Shown here piece after piece: positions 1-7,723 of a stretch of 64,000 nucleotides of DNA; positions within the stretch are counted from its first letter, which is position 1, and the number at the start of each line of letters is the position of its first letter. The DNA comes from Flavobacteriaceae bacterium NBU2973 (GTDB lineage: Bacteria > Bacteroidota > Bacteroidia > Flavobacteriales > Flavobacteriaceae). The notes below the pieces were generated by a model. It searched no databases. It had not been told where the DNA came from and saw only the letters and a program-made list of their open reading frames with translations. Where the stretch lies: assembly GCA_026162565.1 (NCBI GenBank), contig JAOEIQ010000008.1, forward strand, positions 89,438 through 153,437, written 5' to 3'. The translations under genes and the position numbers were made by a program.

Positions 1-815
1 CTTAAAACAATGTCTGAATTGTAAATTTGTCCATTAGAAATTATGCCAGTACTTTGTCCACTTTCAACAATAATTTTTTCAACAGGTGCATTTGTTTTTA
101 TAGTTACTCCAAGCTCCCTTGCAAGAGCTTCCATAGCTAATATTACTTTGTACATGCCTCCTTTCGGATGAAACGTTCCTATACCAAAATCAGCATAATT
201 CATAAAGCTATAGAAGGAAGGTGTTTTACTTGGTTTAGCACCAAGAAATAAAACAGGGAATTCTAAAATTTGAGCAAGACGTTTATTTTTAAATTCTTTT
301 CTGACGTCTCTTTTGATATTACTAAAAAACTGATTGATTTTGGTGGCAGTTTTTAAAGTCACTAATTCTAAAGGTGATACTCCAGGATTATAGACTAAAT
401 CTTTAATAGCAATATCGTAGTTGCTTTTTGCATTATCTATAAACTTCTTGAGTTTTTTAGAACTTCCAGGCTCTTCTTTTTCGAACGCTACACAAATTTT
501 CTCAAGAGTATCTTCTATGGTAATGTAATCATCCTTTCCAAAATAGACGATGTACGCTGGGTTTAATTTATCAAGTTGATAATAGTCTGAAGGTGTTTTA
601 CTGAAGTCAGCAAAAAAACGTTCAAAAACATCAGGCATCCAATACCATGTAGGTCCAATATCGAATGTGAAACCGTCTTTTTTTAGTTGTCTAGCTCTAC
701 CTCCAATTGTATCATTTTTTTCAAAAATTGTTACTTTATAACCTTGTTGCGCTAGGTAACATGATGCAGCCAGAGATGAGAATCCAGAGCCTATTATATT
801 TACAGATGCTTTCAC
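1..815 (-). CDS. crtI: Phytoene desaturase (CrtI family), N-terminal part; runs off the window
   Basis: FAD-dependent desaturase of carotenoid synthesis. The translated N-terminus reads KASVNIIGSGFSSLAASCYL, a dinucleotide-binding GxGxxS/A Rossmann motif. It is followed by an FEKNDTIGGRAR segment and the DIGPTWYWMPD motif typical of bacterial CrtI proteins. About 271 residues are present and the C-terminal half lies beyond base 1. The most likely start is GTG at 813-815, one base after the stop of the MerR/B12 regulator, so the two genes are almost certainly co-transcribed. An upstream in-frame TTG is an alternative start. The family assignment is firm; phytoene as the exact substrate is inferred from the family. 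Confidence 0.88.
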   Translation of the reverse strand, partial: MKASVNIIGSGFSSLAASCYLAQQGYKVTIFEKNDTIGGRARQLKKDGFTFDIGPTWYWMPDVFERFFADFSKTPSDYYQLDKLNPAYIVYFGKDDYITIEDTLEKICVAFEKEEPGSSKKLKKFIDNAKSNYDIAIKDLVYNPGVSPLELVTLKTATKINQFFSNIKRDVRKEFKNKRLAQILEFPVLFLGAKPSKTPSFYSFMNYADFGIGTFHPKGGMYKVILAMEALARELGVTIKTNAPVEKIIVESGQSTGIISNGQIYNSDIVL

Positions 816-816
816 T

Positions 817-1743
817 CTAACCAACTTGCTGAAGATAATTGTCTAGTCCGTCTAATACTTCTTTAGTAGAATTAAATACAGAAATTTTATTGTCTAATCT
901 AGATAGATCTATATGATGAGTTTGTCTACCAGAAACTAGAAATAAATTGTCATTTTCTTTTAAAACTTTATTAGCTAAATCATCTAAATAATCATTTATA
1001 ATTTCCTTATCAGGTTTTATAGTAAACGATGAGATAAATACTATTTCATCGTAATGCTCTGTTAAATATTCAAGACTATTAATTGGAACACTTTGACCTA
1101 AATAAATACTCTTGTAGCCTCTTAAGATTAGCTCGTAATTAACGAATAATAATCCTAATTCATGAATTTCATTGTCAGGTAAAAAGAGTACAAATGTTTT
1201 ACTTTTCTCATTTTGTACGGCCTCATCTACAGCTTTATCGGCATAAATTAATATTTTCTGCTTTATCAGCTCAAAAATGAAATGTTCGTGCGCAGGAGTG
1301 ATAGTATCTGTTTGCCATAATAAACCTATTTGGTTTAATAATGGCACAAAAACATTATGAAATATGTAAGAAAGATCATTATCTTGGGATGCTTCTCTAA
1401 AGGTTTTGTAAAATAGACTTTGGTCAAAATTAAGCATTGCCAATTTAAATAAATCTACATAATGATTATCTGGATCATCTACTTTAGCTATTTCTCTTAC
1501 TAAATTTGGAATGTCATTAGACCTTAATTGAGCTATTTTGGATACTTTATATCCATTTTTATTTAGGTAAGCAATATTTAAAAGCTTTTGTAAACTTGCT
1601 AAACTGTAATATCTAATATTGGTCTCTGTTCTATTGGGCTGAAAAAGATTATAACGCTTTTCCCAAATTCTTATGGTGTGAGCCTTGATGCCAGATAGAT
1701 TTTCAAGGTCTTTAATACTGAAGCGAGTTTTAATATTGTTCAT
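817..1743 (-). CDS. CarH/LitR-like MerR-family regulator with B12-binding domain
   Basis: The protein has 308 aa. Residues 7-75 form a MerR-type winged helix (FSIKDLENLSGIKAHTIRIW). The rest resembles the B12-binding module of CarH/CarA photoreceptors. W143 lies nine residues before E153-H154, matching the W-x9-EH motif of the helical cap. E192-x-H194-xx-G197 matches the cobalamin-ligating DxHxxG motif with D replaced by E, and a later YLGQSVP segment is also typical. In known relatives, adenosylcobalamin keeps the protein on DNA in the dark and light releases it to switch on carotenoid genes. Its place directly upstream of crtI supports the same job here. Light or B12 response is inference. 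Confidence 0.85.
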   Translation of the reverse strand: MNNIKTRFSIKDLENLSGIKAHTIRIWEKRYNLFQPNRTETNIRYYSLASLQKLLNIAYLNKNGYKVSKIAQLRSNDIPNLVREIAKVDDPDNHYVDLFKLAMLNFDQSLFYKTFREASQDNDLSYIFHNVFVPLLNQIGLLWQTDTITPAHEHFIFELIKQKILIYADKAVDEAVQNEKSKTFVLFLPDNEIHELGLLFVNYELILRGYKSIYLGQSVPINSLEYLTEHYDEIVFISSFTIKPDKEIINDYLDDLANKVLKENDNLFLVSGRQTHHIDLSRLDNKISVFNSTKEVLDGLDNYLQQVG

Positions 1744-1772
1744 TGTTTAGCTAAAATAGTTAAACAAATTTA
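1743..1772 (-). promoter_or_regulatory. Promoter and candidate CarH-type operator of the merR-crtI operon
   Basis: A near-perfect palindrome covers 1743-1767. Its 11-base arms are TTGTTTAGCTA and TAGTTAAACAA, separated by AAA, with a single G-T wobble. It touches the start codon of the MerR gene and overlaps a TAAATTTG box on the minus strand at 1765-1772, which matches the Bacteroidetes -7 consensus TAnnTTTG. That position would suit autorepression. No experiment supports it. Confidence 0.5.
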
Positions 1773-1832
1773 ATTTAAAAAATATAATGTATTAAGACTT
1801 TAACGAATATTTATAATAAAGTTAAATTGAAG

Positions 1833-1916
1833 TGCGCACGAGAAGACTCGAACTTCCACGAACTAATGTCCACTAACCCCTCAAGCTAGCGCGTCTACCA
1901 ATTCCGCCACGTGCGC
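1833..1916 (-). tRNA. tRNA-Leu (anticodon GAG)
   Basis: The minus strand folds as a long-variable-arm tRNA. Acceptor GCGCACG pairs with CGTGCGC, the D arm contains GGTAGACGC, and the anticodon stem CTAGC/GTTAG carries loop TTGAGGG (anticodon GAG). The T arm contains GTTCGAGTC. The length is 84 nt and no CCA is encoded. Confidence 0.95.
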
Positions 1917-1938
1917 ATTTTAGATTTGTGTAAAAATA

Positions 1939-1968
1939 AGAAAAGTTAAGCTCTTGCTTAACTTTTCT
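1939..1968 (-). terminator. Perfect 13-bp hairpin between the two tRNA genes
   Basis: The arms AGAAAAGTTAAGC and GCTTAACTTTTCT flank a 4-base loop. On the minus strand the hairpin is followed by a T-rich run (TATTTTTA). It lies between tRNA-Lys (upstream) and tRNA-Leu (downstream), so it is either a partial intrinsic terminator or a processing hairpin. Confidence 0.55.
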
Positions 1969-1970
1969 AG

Positions 1971-2043
1971 TGACTTGGCTGGGGCTCGAACCCAGGACCC
2001 TCTCCTTAAAAGGGAGATGCTCTACCAACTGAGCTACCAAGTC
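1971..2043 (-). tRNA. tRNA-Lys (anticodon TTT)
   Basis: Acceptor GACTTGG pairs with CCAAGTC and the discriminator base is A. The D arm contains AGCTCAGTTGGTAGAGC, the anticodon stem TCTCC/GGAGA carries loop CTTTTAA (anticodon TTT), and the T arm contains GGTTCGAGCCC. The length is 73 nt with no encoded CCA. It has a consensus promoter just upstream. Confidence 0.96.
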
Positions 2044-2066
2044 GTCATTTTCCTCAAACGAGGGTG

Positions 2067-2096
2067 CAAATATAAAACGTTTAATTAATAATGCAA
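2067..2096 (-). promoter_or_regulatory. Consensus Bacteroidetes promoter for the tRNA-Lys/tRNA-Leu unit
   Basis: On the minus strand TTG (2094-2096) is followed by 19 bases and then TATATTTG (2067-2074), a full match to the -33/-7 pattern of the Bacteroidetes primary sigma factor. The predicted transcript starts about 15-20 bases before tRNA-Lys. Confidence 0.75.
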
Positions 2097-2170
2097 TGCT
2101 TTTTTTATATATTTTTTGTTTTTTTGTGTGACTGTAAATACTGCGATTTAATAAATTCATTAAAGTTGAA

Positions 2171-2689
2171 ATGAAGATAGTTTTGTTAGGTTATATGGCT
2201 TCTGGTAAGTCCTTAATTGGTAAAAAGTTAAGTACTATTTTAGACTATAAATTTATTGATCTAGATAATTACATAGAAGATAAAGAGGGTAAAAGTATTT
2301 CTAAAATTTTTTTAGAAGAAGGAGAGATTTACTTTAGAAGAGTTGAACATTCTTGTTTAAAAGAAATTTTAAAAACAAAGGAAAACATTGTATTATCTCT
2401 AGGAGGAGGAACACCATGCTATTTTGATAATATGAAGATTATTTCTGAAGCAAATTCAGTAAATTCAATTTTTTTAAACGTTACTATCCCAGAAATTGCA
2501 TCAAGATTACAAAGCGAAACCAGCACAAGACCAATAGTTTCACATATAAAAAATAAGGAAGATTTATTAGAGTTTATAGGCAAACACTTGTTTGAAAGAT
2601 CAAAATTTTACAGACAGGCTGACCTAATTATTGATGGAAATCAAGAACCCGATTTAATAACAGAAACTATTATTTTAAATTTATTTTAA
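2171..2689 (+). CDS. aroK: Shikimate kinase
   Basis: The enzyme phosphorylates shikimate at the 3-hydroxyl with ATP, in the chorismate (aromatic amino acid) pathway of the cytoplasm. At 172 aa it has the normal length. The Walker A motif GYMASGKS is at residues 7-14. FIDLDNYIE is the substrate-contact DxD-type region, and SLGGGTPC is the shikimate-binding Gly-rich loop. The lid contains STRPI. The last 9 bases overlap the convergent phosphoribosyltransferase gene at 2681. Confidence 0.95.
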   Translation: MKIVLLGYMASGKSLIGKKLSTILDYKFIDLDNYIEDKEGKSISKIFLEEGEIYFRRVEHSCLKEILKTKENIVLSLGGGTPCYFDNMKIISEANSVNSIFLNVTIPEIASRLQSETSTRPIVSHIKNKEDLLEFIGKHLFERSKFYRQADLIIDGNQEPDLITETIILNLF

Positions 2690-3184
2690 GATAGCTTTGT
2701 AAGGTTGTTTTTCTATATATACTTCTATGTGTTCGTGTAATGAAGTCGAAAGAGAAATTCCTTTAAAGTCAGCTTTAACAGGATATTTTTTATGATTTCT
2801 GTTAACCAGTACAGCAGTTTTAAATCGCTTTAGAGGGACATCAAGAAAATGTTTAACTCCATAAATTAAAGTAGTACCAGAGTTTAATACATCATCTATT
2901 AACACAAGAGATTTGTCAGTGTAGTCATCTTTTTTTATAGAGGTTGAAATAGGGTTTAAAGGATTTTTTTTATCAATTATTACCTTACATAGAATAGGTT
3001 TTATTGGTGATATTTTGTTTAGAGCAACTTTTAATTTTTTAGCTAGAATATAACCATTACTATCAATTCCTGCTAAAATAACTTCGGTTTCGTTTACATT
3101 ACTTTCATAAATTTGATAAGCGATGCGTTTAATCTTATTAGTAATGTCCTCATTTGTTAGTATTATATTATTTTTCGCAGTCAT
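2681..3184 (-). CDS. Phosphoribosyltransferase-domain protein (PyrR/Hpt-like)
   Basis: The protein has 167 aa and a type I PRTase fold. The PRPP-binding signature VLIDDVLNSGTT sits at residues 94-105 and an earlier AGIDSNGYILAKKL loop is typical. The family transfers phosphoribosyl groups to bases, or, as PyrR, senses UMP on RNA. I cannot tell from sequence whether this one is catalytic or regulatory, and no pyr genes are nearby. It converges on aroK with a 9-base overlap and probably shares a transcript with the upstream S4-domain gene. Confidence 0.82.
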   Translation of the reverse strand: MTAKNNIILTNEDITNKIKRIAYQIYESNVNETEVILAGIDSNGYILAKKLKVALNKISPIKPILCKVIIDKKNPLNPISTSIKKDDYTDKSLVLIDDVLNSGTTLIYGVKHFLDVPLKRFKTAVLVNRNHKKYPVKADFKGISLSTSLHEHIEVYIEKQPYKAILK

Positions 3185-3218
3185 AATTATTTAATAATCA
3201 ATAGTAAATATATTAAAA

Positions 3219-3593
3219 TTACTCTTCACTATCATCAATATAATCGTCTATAGATCGTCTATCTTTTTTTGTTGGTCTTCCAGTTCCTTTTTTACGGTAA
3301 TAATCTTTTGAATAGTTCAATAATTCCTGTGCCTCAAAGGCTTGTTTTGGTGTTGTATCAGTTCTGTAAATATCCACTAATTTTGCACCGACTCTAGTTT
3401 TTGGTAAATCATTTACAGTTAGTGAAAAGTTAATTTGATTTTTTCTTACAGTAATTTTATCCATTGGGTAAACCTCTCTACTAGGCTTAACAACAAGACT
3501 ATTAACTTTTACTTGACCTTTTTTACAGGCGTTGGCAGCTATACTCCTAGTTTTAAAATATCTAACAAACCATAAAAACTTATCTACTCGCAT
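3219..3593 (-). CDS. S4-domain RNA-binding protein (Hsp15/HslR-like)
   Basis: The protein has 124 aa. Residues 1-65 form an S4 RNA-binding domain starting MRVDKFLWFVRYFKTRS, with the VKVNSLVVKPSREV strand-turn typical of heat-shock protein 15. The tail is basic then acidic (KKGTGRPTKKDRR, then DDYIDDSEE). Hsp15 binds stalled 50S subunits carrying peptidyl-tRNA and helps recycle them; the same role is likely but inferred. It sits 34 bases upstream of the phosphoribosyltransferase gene on the same strand. Confidence 0.87.
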   Translation of the reverse strand: MRVDKFLWFVRYFKTRSIAANACKKGQVKVNSLVVKPSREVYPMDKITVRKNQINFSLTVNDLPKTRVGAKLVDIYRTDTTPKQAFEAQELLNYSKDYYRKKGTGRPTKKDRRSIDDYIDDSEE

Positions 3594-3676
3594 ACAAATT
3601 CTGTAAAATTGGCGTTAATATACTTGTACAAATTTATGTTTTAGTTGTATCTTGCGCAATCAAAAAAAAGCAATAA

Positions 3677-4678
3677 ATGAAAAATAAAATTTTAATATAT
3701 ACACTATTAAGTTTTGTAGTTGTATATAGTTGTAAGAAAGATGATGAAAGTGATGACTTTACCCCAACACCAATTAGAGATAGAGCAGAACAGCAGATCG
3801 ATGATGATGCAGCTTTATTAGAATATTTTAATACGCATTATTATAATTCTCAAGAATTAGCAGATATTTTTGCAGATACTGCAACTCCAGACCCTAAAGC
3901 TTCAGATATTGTAATAACAGAATTAGTATCAGGAGAAAATGTACCTGATGGGCATACTTTATTGAGTGATCCAGGAGTTTTAATAACTAGAGAAACTAAT
4001 CATGCTGACACAGATTATAAGTATTACATTCTTAACATCAATCAAGGCGGAGGAGTTGAATCTCCAAATTTTTGCGATGAAGTTAGAGTTAATTATTTTG
4101 GTAGCTATTTAGATGGGGAAGTTTTTGACAGCACTGCTAATCCTGAAGAGTTTGATTTAATTAATGTTATAAGAGGTTGGCAAATTGTTATGCCTGAATT
4201 TAATGTTAGTGAATCTGTAGTCAATAATAGTGATGGAACTGTAACTTATAGCAATTATGGTTTAGGAGTTATGTTTTTGCCTTCTGGTTTAGGTTATTAC
4301 GTTGATGTACCTTTAAATTCAGGTATACCATTATACGCATCTTTAATCTTCAAGGTTGAAATGTTAGAAACTGAATTAGCAGATCATGACATGGATAATG
4401 TACCTTCTTATATTGAAGATTATAATAATAACCTGTTTTTTGAAGAAGATACAGATGAAGATACATTTGTAGACTTTTTAGATTCGGATGATGATGGAGA
4501 CGGAACACTAACAATAGATGAAGATTTGGAAGATACAGATTTAACTTTCGATTCCGATGGTGACGGAGATCCAACTAATGATAAAAATGGAGACGGAGAT
4601 CCAACTAATGATGATACTGACGGAGATGGAATTCCTAATTATTTAGATACAGATGATTCAGAATCTAGAGATAACTAA
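3677..4678 (+). CDS. FKBP-type peptidyl-prolyl isomerase lipoprotein with Asp-rich calcium-binding-type tail
   Basis: The protein has 333 aa. A lipoprotein signal ends at C19 (VVVYSC). Residues about 105-235 resemble an FKBP isomerase (VNYFGSYLDGEVFDST, then GWQIVMPEF and a YVDVPLNSGIPLYASLIFKV strand). Residues about 236-333 are an acidic run of DxDxDG-type repeats (DSDDDGDGT, DSDGDGDPTND, NGDGDPTND, TDGDGIPNYLD), as in thrombospondin type-3 repeats that bind calcium. It probably acts in the periplasm or on the outer membrane as a foldase. The tail fusion is the unusual part. A terminator follows at once. Confidence 0.85.
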   Translation: MKNKILIYTLLSFVVVYSCKKDDESDDFTPTPIRDRAEQQIDDDAALLEYFNTHYYNSQELADIFADTATPDPKASDIVITELVSGENVPDGHTLLSDPGVLITRETNHADTDYKYYILNINQGGGVESPNFCDEVRVNYFGSYLDGEVFDSTANPEEFDLINVIRGWQIVMPEFNVSESVVNNSDGTVTYSNYGLGVMFLPSGLGYYVDVPLNSGIPLYASLIFKVEMLETELADHDMDNVPSYIEDYNNNLFFEEDTDEDTFVDFLDSDDDGDGTLTIDEDLEDTDLTFDSDGDGDPTNDKNGDGDPTNDDTDGDGIPNYLDTDDSESRDN

Positions 4679-4709
4679 TAAAAAAGCCACTTTAAAGTGG
4701 CTTTTTTAT
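4679..4709 (+). terminator. Intrinsic terminator after the FKBP gene
   Basis: The arms AAAAAGCCACTTT and AAAGTGGCTTTTT form a perfect palindrome directly after the stop codon, ending in a T run. Confidence 0.85.
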
Positions 4710-4780
4710 TAGTATCAATTTCACTTATTTATTGATAATAACTTTTAATAACTCTCGTGCAAGTTTTATAGCAAAAATTC

Positions 4781-4788
4781 TACTTTTG
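4781..4788 (+). promoter_or_regulatory. -7 element of the trxB promoter
   Basis: TACTTTTG matches TAnnTTTG, 25 bases before the trxB start codon. No clear -33 TTG is present at the usual spacing. Confidence 0.5.
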
Positions 4789-4812
4789 CTATGATAAATT
4801 ATTATTTAAATT

Positions 4813-5790
4813 ATGTCAGATACAATAGAAAAAGTAAAATGCTTAATAATAGGTTCTGGGCCAGCAGGATATACGGCTGCAATATATACTTCTAGAGCTA
4901 ATATGTTTCCTGTTTTATATCAAGGGACTCAACCTGGCGGTCAGCTAACTACCACAAACGATGTTGAAAATTTCCCAGGTTATCCAGATGGTATTACTGG
5001 ACCAGAAATGATGATGGAGTTACAGAAACAAGCCGAGCGTTTTGGAACAGATGTTCGCAACGGTTGGATTACAAAAGTTGATTTTTCTGGAGATGTTCAT
5101 AAAGTATGGGTAAATGATGAAAAGGAAATTCATTGCGATACAGTTATAATATCAACAGGAGCTTCTGCAAAATATTTAGGTTTAGATTCAGAGCAAAAAT
5201 ATTTAAAACTTGGAGGAGGTGTTTCTGCTTGTGCTGTTTGTGATGGATTCTTTTATAGAAATCAAGAAGTGGTAATAGTTGGAGCAGGAGATTCTGCTTG
5301 TGAAGAAGCTCATTATTTGTCTAAACTCTGTAAGAAAGTAACTATGTTAGTAAGACGTGATACATTTAGAGCCTCTAAAATTATGGAAGCTCGTGTTAGA
5401 AATACAGAGAACATAGAGATTTTAATGAATACAGAAACCGACGAAGTTTTAGGAGATGGACAAGTAGTAACTGGAGTTCGTGCTAAAAACAGCAAAACTG
5501 GAGAAACGATTAATATACCAGCAACAGGATTTTTTGTTGCTATTGGGCATAAACCGAATACAGATATTTTTAAAGACTTTTTAAAGCTTGATGAAACAGG
5601 TTATATTATTAATGAACCAGGAACCTCTAGAACTAATATTCAAGGTGTTTTTGTTTCTGGAGATGCTGCTGATCATGTCTATAGGCAAGCTGTCACTGCT
5701 GCTGGTACTGGATGTATGGCAGCATTAGATGCAGAACGTTACCTGGCTGCTAAAGATGCTACTTTTGACGTGTCAACACCAGTTTATTAA
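4813..5790 (+). CDS. trxB: Thioredoxin-disulfide reductase
   Basis: Flavoenzyme that reduces thioredoxin with NADPH. The protein has 325 aa. FAD-binding GSGPAG is at residues 14-19, the redox-active C140-A-V-C143 is followed by DG, a second nucleotide-binding GAGDSA lies just after it, and the FAD-binding GDAAD motif is near the C-terminus. All key residues are present and the length is normal. It stands alone between an FKBP gene and a GIN-domain gene. Confidence 0.97.
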   Translation: MSDTIEKVKCLIIGSGPAGYTAAIYTSRANMFPVLYQGTQPGGQLTTTNDVENFPGYPDGITGPEMMMELQKQAERFGTDVRNGWITKVDFSGDVHKVWVNDEKEIHCDTVIISTGASAKYLGLDSEQKYLKLGGGVSACAVCDGFFYRNQEVVIVGAGDSACEEAHYLSKLCKKVTMLVRRDTFRASKIMEARVRNTENIEILMNTETDEVLGDGQVVTGVRAKNSKTGETINIPATGFFVAIGHKPNTDIFKDFLKLDETGYIINEPGTSRTNIQGVFVSGDAADHVYRQAVTAAGTGCMAALDAERYLAAKDATFDVSTPVY

Positions 5791-5805
5791 AACGATATAA
5801 AATTG

Positions 5806-5839
5806 AAAAAAAATCCGAAGTATTGCTTCGGATTTTTTT
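5806..5839. terminator. Bidirectional terminator between trxB and the GIN-domain gene
   Basis: The arms AAAAAAATCCGAAG and CTTCGGATTTTTTT with a 5-base loop have A and T runs on both sides, so they can stop transcription from either side. The right edge lies against the stop codon of the minus-strand gene at 5841. Confidence 0.85.
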
Positions 5840-5840
5840 A

Positions 5841-6689
5841 TTATAATTCTTTCTTATGAAGTTTAGCTTTATCAGTAAATTTATTGAGTGTAATTGCAGC
5901 ATTACCGTATAAATACACTTCACTATTCCCAGAAGACTCAATAGTTATTGTTTCTACAGTATGAATTGAAAAATCTGAACTTTCAGCAGTTGTAACTTGA
6001 CAGCGACTCGTCGTTAAATTTTTGCCTTCAAAATTATTAGAGTTTAGTAATGTAGCATCTAAAGTGTCTGTATTTCCTTCTATTTGCGCATTAGCTTTGT
6101 CATACATTTTAAGTGATATAGAATCACACTTCACTAAAGCATTTGTTAAGCTAGTTTCACTTAATTCAAAATCAATAAAATCACTATCAACATTTAATCG
6201 TGATTTAGAACTTAACTTAAGTTTTGCTTCATTTTTGTTAGAAAACCTAAATGATTTAGATTTTACATTCATATTGACTTTACCATAATTTCTAATTTTT
6301 ACAGAAAGTGTATCGATATTTAAAGAGGTCAGAGAGTTTAATTCTGCATCATCAATAACTTCTATTTCATCTAGTATTTTTGTATAACGAATGGTAATAT
6401 TCATTTTTTTACTAGATCTAATTTTTTGAGTTGTATGAAGCTTTAGAACATTATCTGATACATTAAACTCAATTACATCGTGTAAATTTTCATCGGTTTC
6501 AATTTCTACAGAAGCTTTATTTCCTTCAATTAAATTAACCTCAAAATTTTCTCCAATAATGAGTTTTGTAAATGGGTTAATTTCGGTTTCTATGGTAGTT
6601 ACATTTTTATTGCCTTTAATTTTTTCTTGAGCTTGAACAAAAGGAACACTTAAAGTTATAAAAAGTATAAAAAGGGTTATTTGTTTCAT
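5841..6689 (-). CDS. Secreted head GIN domain (DUF2807) protein
   Basis: The protein has 282 aa, with a cleavable signal peptide (about residues 1-20, ending VQAQ). The rest is strand-rich and fits the GIN/DUF2807 domain, with a start like INPFTKLIIGENFEVNLIEG and a KLHT-type strand; it is predicted to form a right-handed beta solenoid. The function of the family is unknown; it is often found near PspC and PadR genes in Bacteroidetes, as here. It is more diverged than the neighbour at 6850-7575, lacks that protein's SSGSD repeats, and is not a lipoprotein. Confidence 0.75.
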   Translation of the reverse strand: MKQITLFILFITLSVPFVQAQEKIKGNKNVTTIETEINPFTKLIIGENFEVNLIEGNKASVEIETDENLHDVIEFNVSDNVLKLHTTQKIRSSKKMNITIRYTKILDEIEVIDDAELNSLTSLNIDTLSVKIRNYGKVNMNVKSKSFRFSNKNEAKLKLSSKSRLNVDSDFIDFELSETSLTNALVKCDSISLKMYDKANAQIEGNTDTLDATLLNSNNFEGKNLTTSRCQVTTAESSDFSIHTVETITIESSGNSEVYLYGNAAITLNKFTDKAKLHKKEL

Positions 6690-6755
6690 GTTATCTATGC
6701 ACTACTTTATACTAATTTAGACGCAATTTAGTGAAAATAGTCACTTATTTATAAT

Positions 6756-6783
6756 AAAAAAACCGAAGCATGCTTCGGTTTTT
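6756..6783 (-). terminator. Intrinsic terminator after the SSGSD-repeat GIN gene
   Basis: The arms AAAAACCGAAGCA and TGCTTCGGTTTTT form a perfect palindrome about 65 bases downstream of the 6850-7575 gene on the minus strand. Its palindromic form may let it work both ways. Confidence 0.75.
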
Positions 6784-6849
6784 GATTGGTTGGTTATTTG
6801 TGTTTTTTTTGAAATATATTGTGATTGATATAGTTTTAATGTTTGTATG

Positions 6850-7575
6850 CTATTGCTTTCTAATACTTCCAGAAACACCATCACTTTTTCTCACATTTTC
6901 TGGGTTTCCATAGTATTTAATATCACCACCACTAGATGCTTTTGCGATAAGCTCTTTTTCAGTATTCACAGTTATGTCTGCTCCGCTTGAGGCTCTCGCA
7001 GTTGTCTCCATAGCTTTTAAACTTCCTGCTTTTATATCACTTCCGCTACTTGCTTCGGCATATAGTTTTCCTGTTTTTCCAGAAACTCGTAAGTCACTTC
7101 CGCTTGAGGACTTACATGAAATAGAGTTGGTTTCTACTTCAATAGTCATATCACTACCACTAGAAGTTGATAATTCTAATACATCTGCTTTAATAACATT
7201 TTTTGCAATCACATCACTGCCACTGGTTGCTATTATTTTTGATACTTCTTTAAAGTTTAAGTAAACTTTTTGAGATTTTGAATAGCTAATGTTTTCATCT
7301 ACATAGATTTTTAGCACATTGTTTTCTACTTCCGTTACGATAATTTCATGTAAATTATCATCAGCTTCAACAGTAATGCTTTCATTATCACTTTGTGTTA
7401 AATAAACATCTAAACCTCTGCTTACTTTAATAGCATCGAATTCTCCGTTTATAGATCTATCTTCTGTAGTTACATCTCCGTTACCTCTAACCGAGTTAAA
7501 GTTGATGTCGAAATTGCAAGAGGTCATTAATAAGCCTAAAATTGAGGCGATTATTAATTTTGATAAGGTTGTCAT
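6850..7575 (-). CDS. GIN-domain (DUF2807) lipoprotein with SSGSD repeats
   Basis: The protein has 241 aa. The lipobox ends at C20 (GLLMTSC). The domain begins with the typical GEFDAIKVSRGLDVYLTQ and contains repeated turns SGSD, SSGSD, SSGSD, SSGAD and SSGGD, spaced about 20 residues apart, the mark of a DUF2807 beta solenoid. It is probably anchored in the outer membrane; the function is unknown. It lies downstream of the PspC gene with its own promoter in the 149-base gap. Its leader shares sequence with two other genes in the window (31794 and 37714). Confidence 0.82.
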   Translation of the reverse strand: MTTLSKLIIASILGLLMTSCNFDINFNSVRGNGDVTTEDRSINGEFDAIKVSRGLDVYLTQSDNESITVEADDNLHEIIVTEVENNVLKIYVDENISYSKSQKVYLNFKEVSKIIATSGSDVIAKNVIKADVLELSTSSGSDMTIEVETNSISCKSSSGSDLRVSGKTGKLYAEASSGSDIKAGSLKAMETTARASSGADITVNTEKELIAKASSGGDIKYYGNPENVRKSDGVSGSIRKQ

Positions 7576-7616
7576 AATTGTTCGTTTTTTGATTGATGGT
7601 TTTTGATTGATTTTTG

Positions 7617-7657
7617 ATACTGAAACCTGTTCAGCACTTGTTGATGCTTCAAAAGTA
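7617..7657 (-). promoter_or_regulatory. Promoter and shared leader motif of the GIN lipoprotein gene
   Basis: On the minus strand, TACTTTTG (7650-7657, full -7 match) is followed by 12 bases and then GTGCTGAAC (7629-7637) and GTTTCAGTAT (7617-7626). The same order, with the same 12-base spacing to the -7 box, occurs before 31794 and 37714. Confidence 0.55.
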
Positions 7658-7723
7658 TGTTGATTGTTTCTTTTTTTAAATGATTAATGATTGAATTGTA
7701 TATTATTGATGATGAATTGTTGA

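Noticed and set aside
1873..2160. 95-codon open frame on the minus strand across the tRNA pair
   Set aside because: It is a by-product of tRNA-Leu and tRNA-Lys sequence and has no protein-like pattern.
6974..7264. 96-codon plus-strand frame across the GIN lipoprotein gene
   Set aside because: Shadow of the repetitive SSGSD codons on the other strand.
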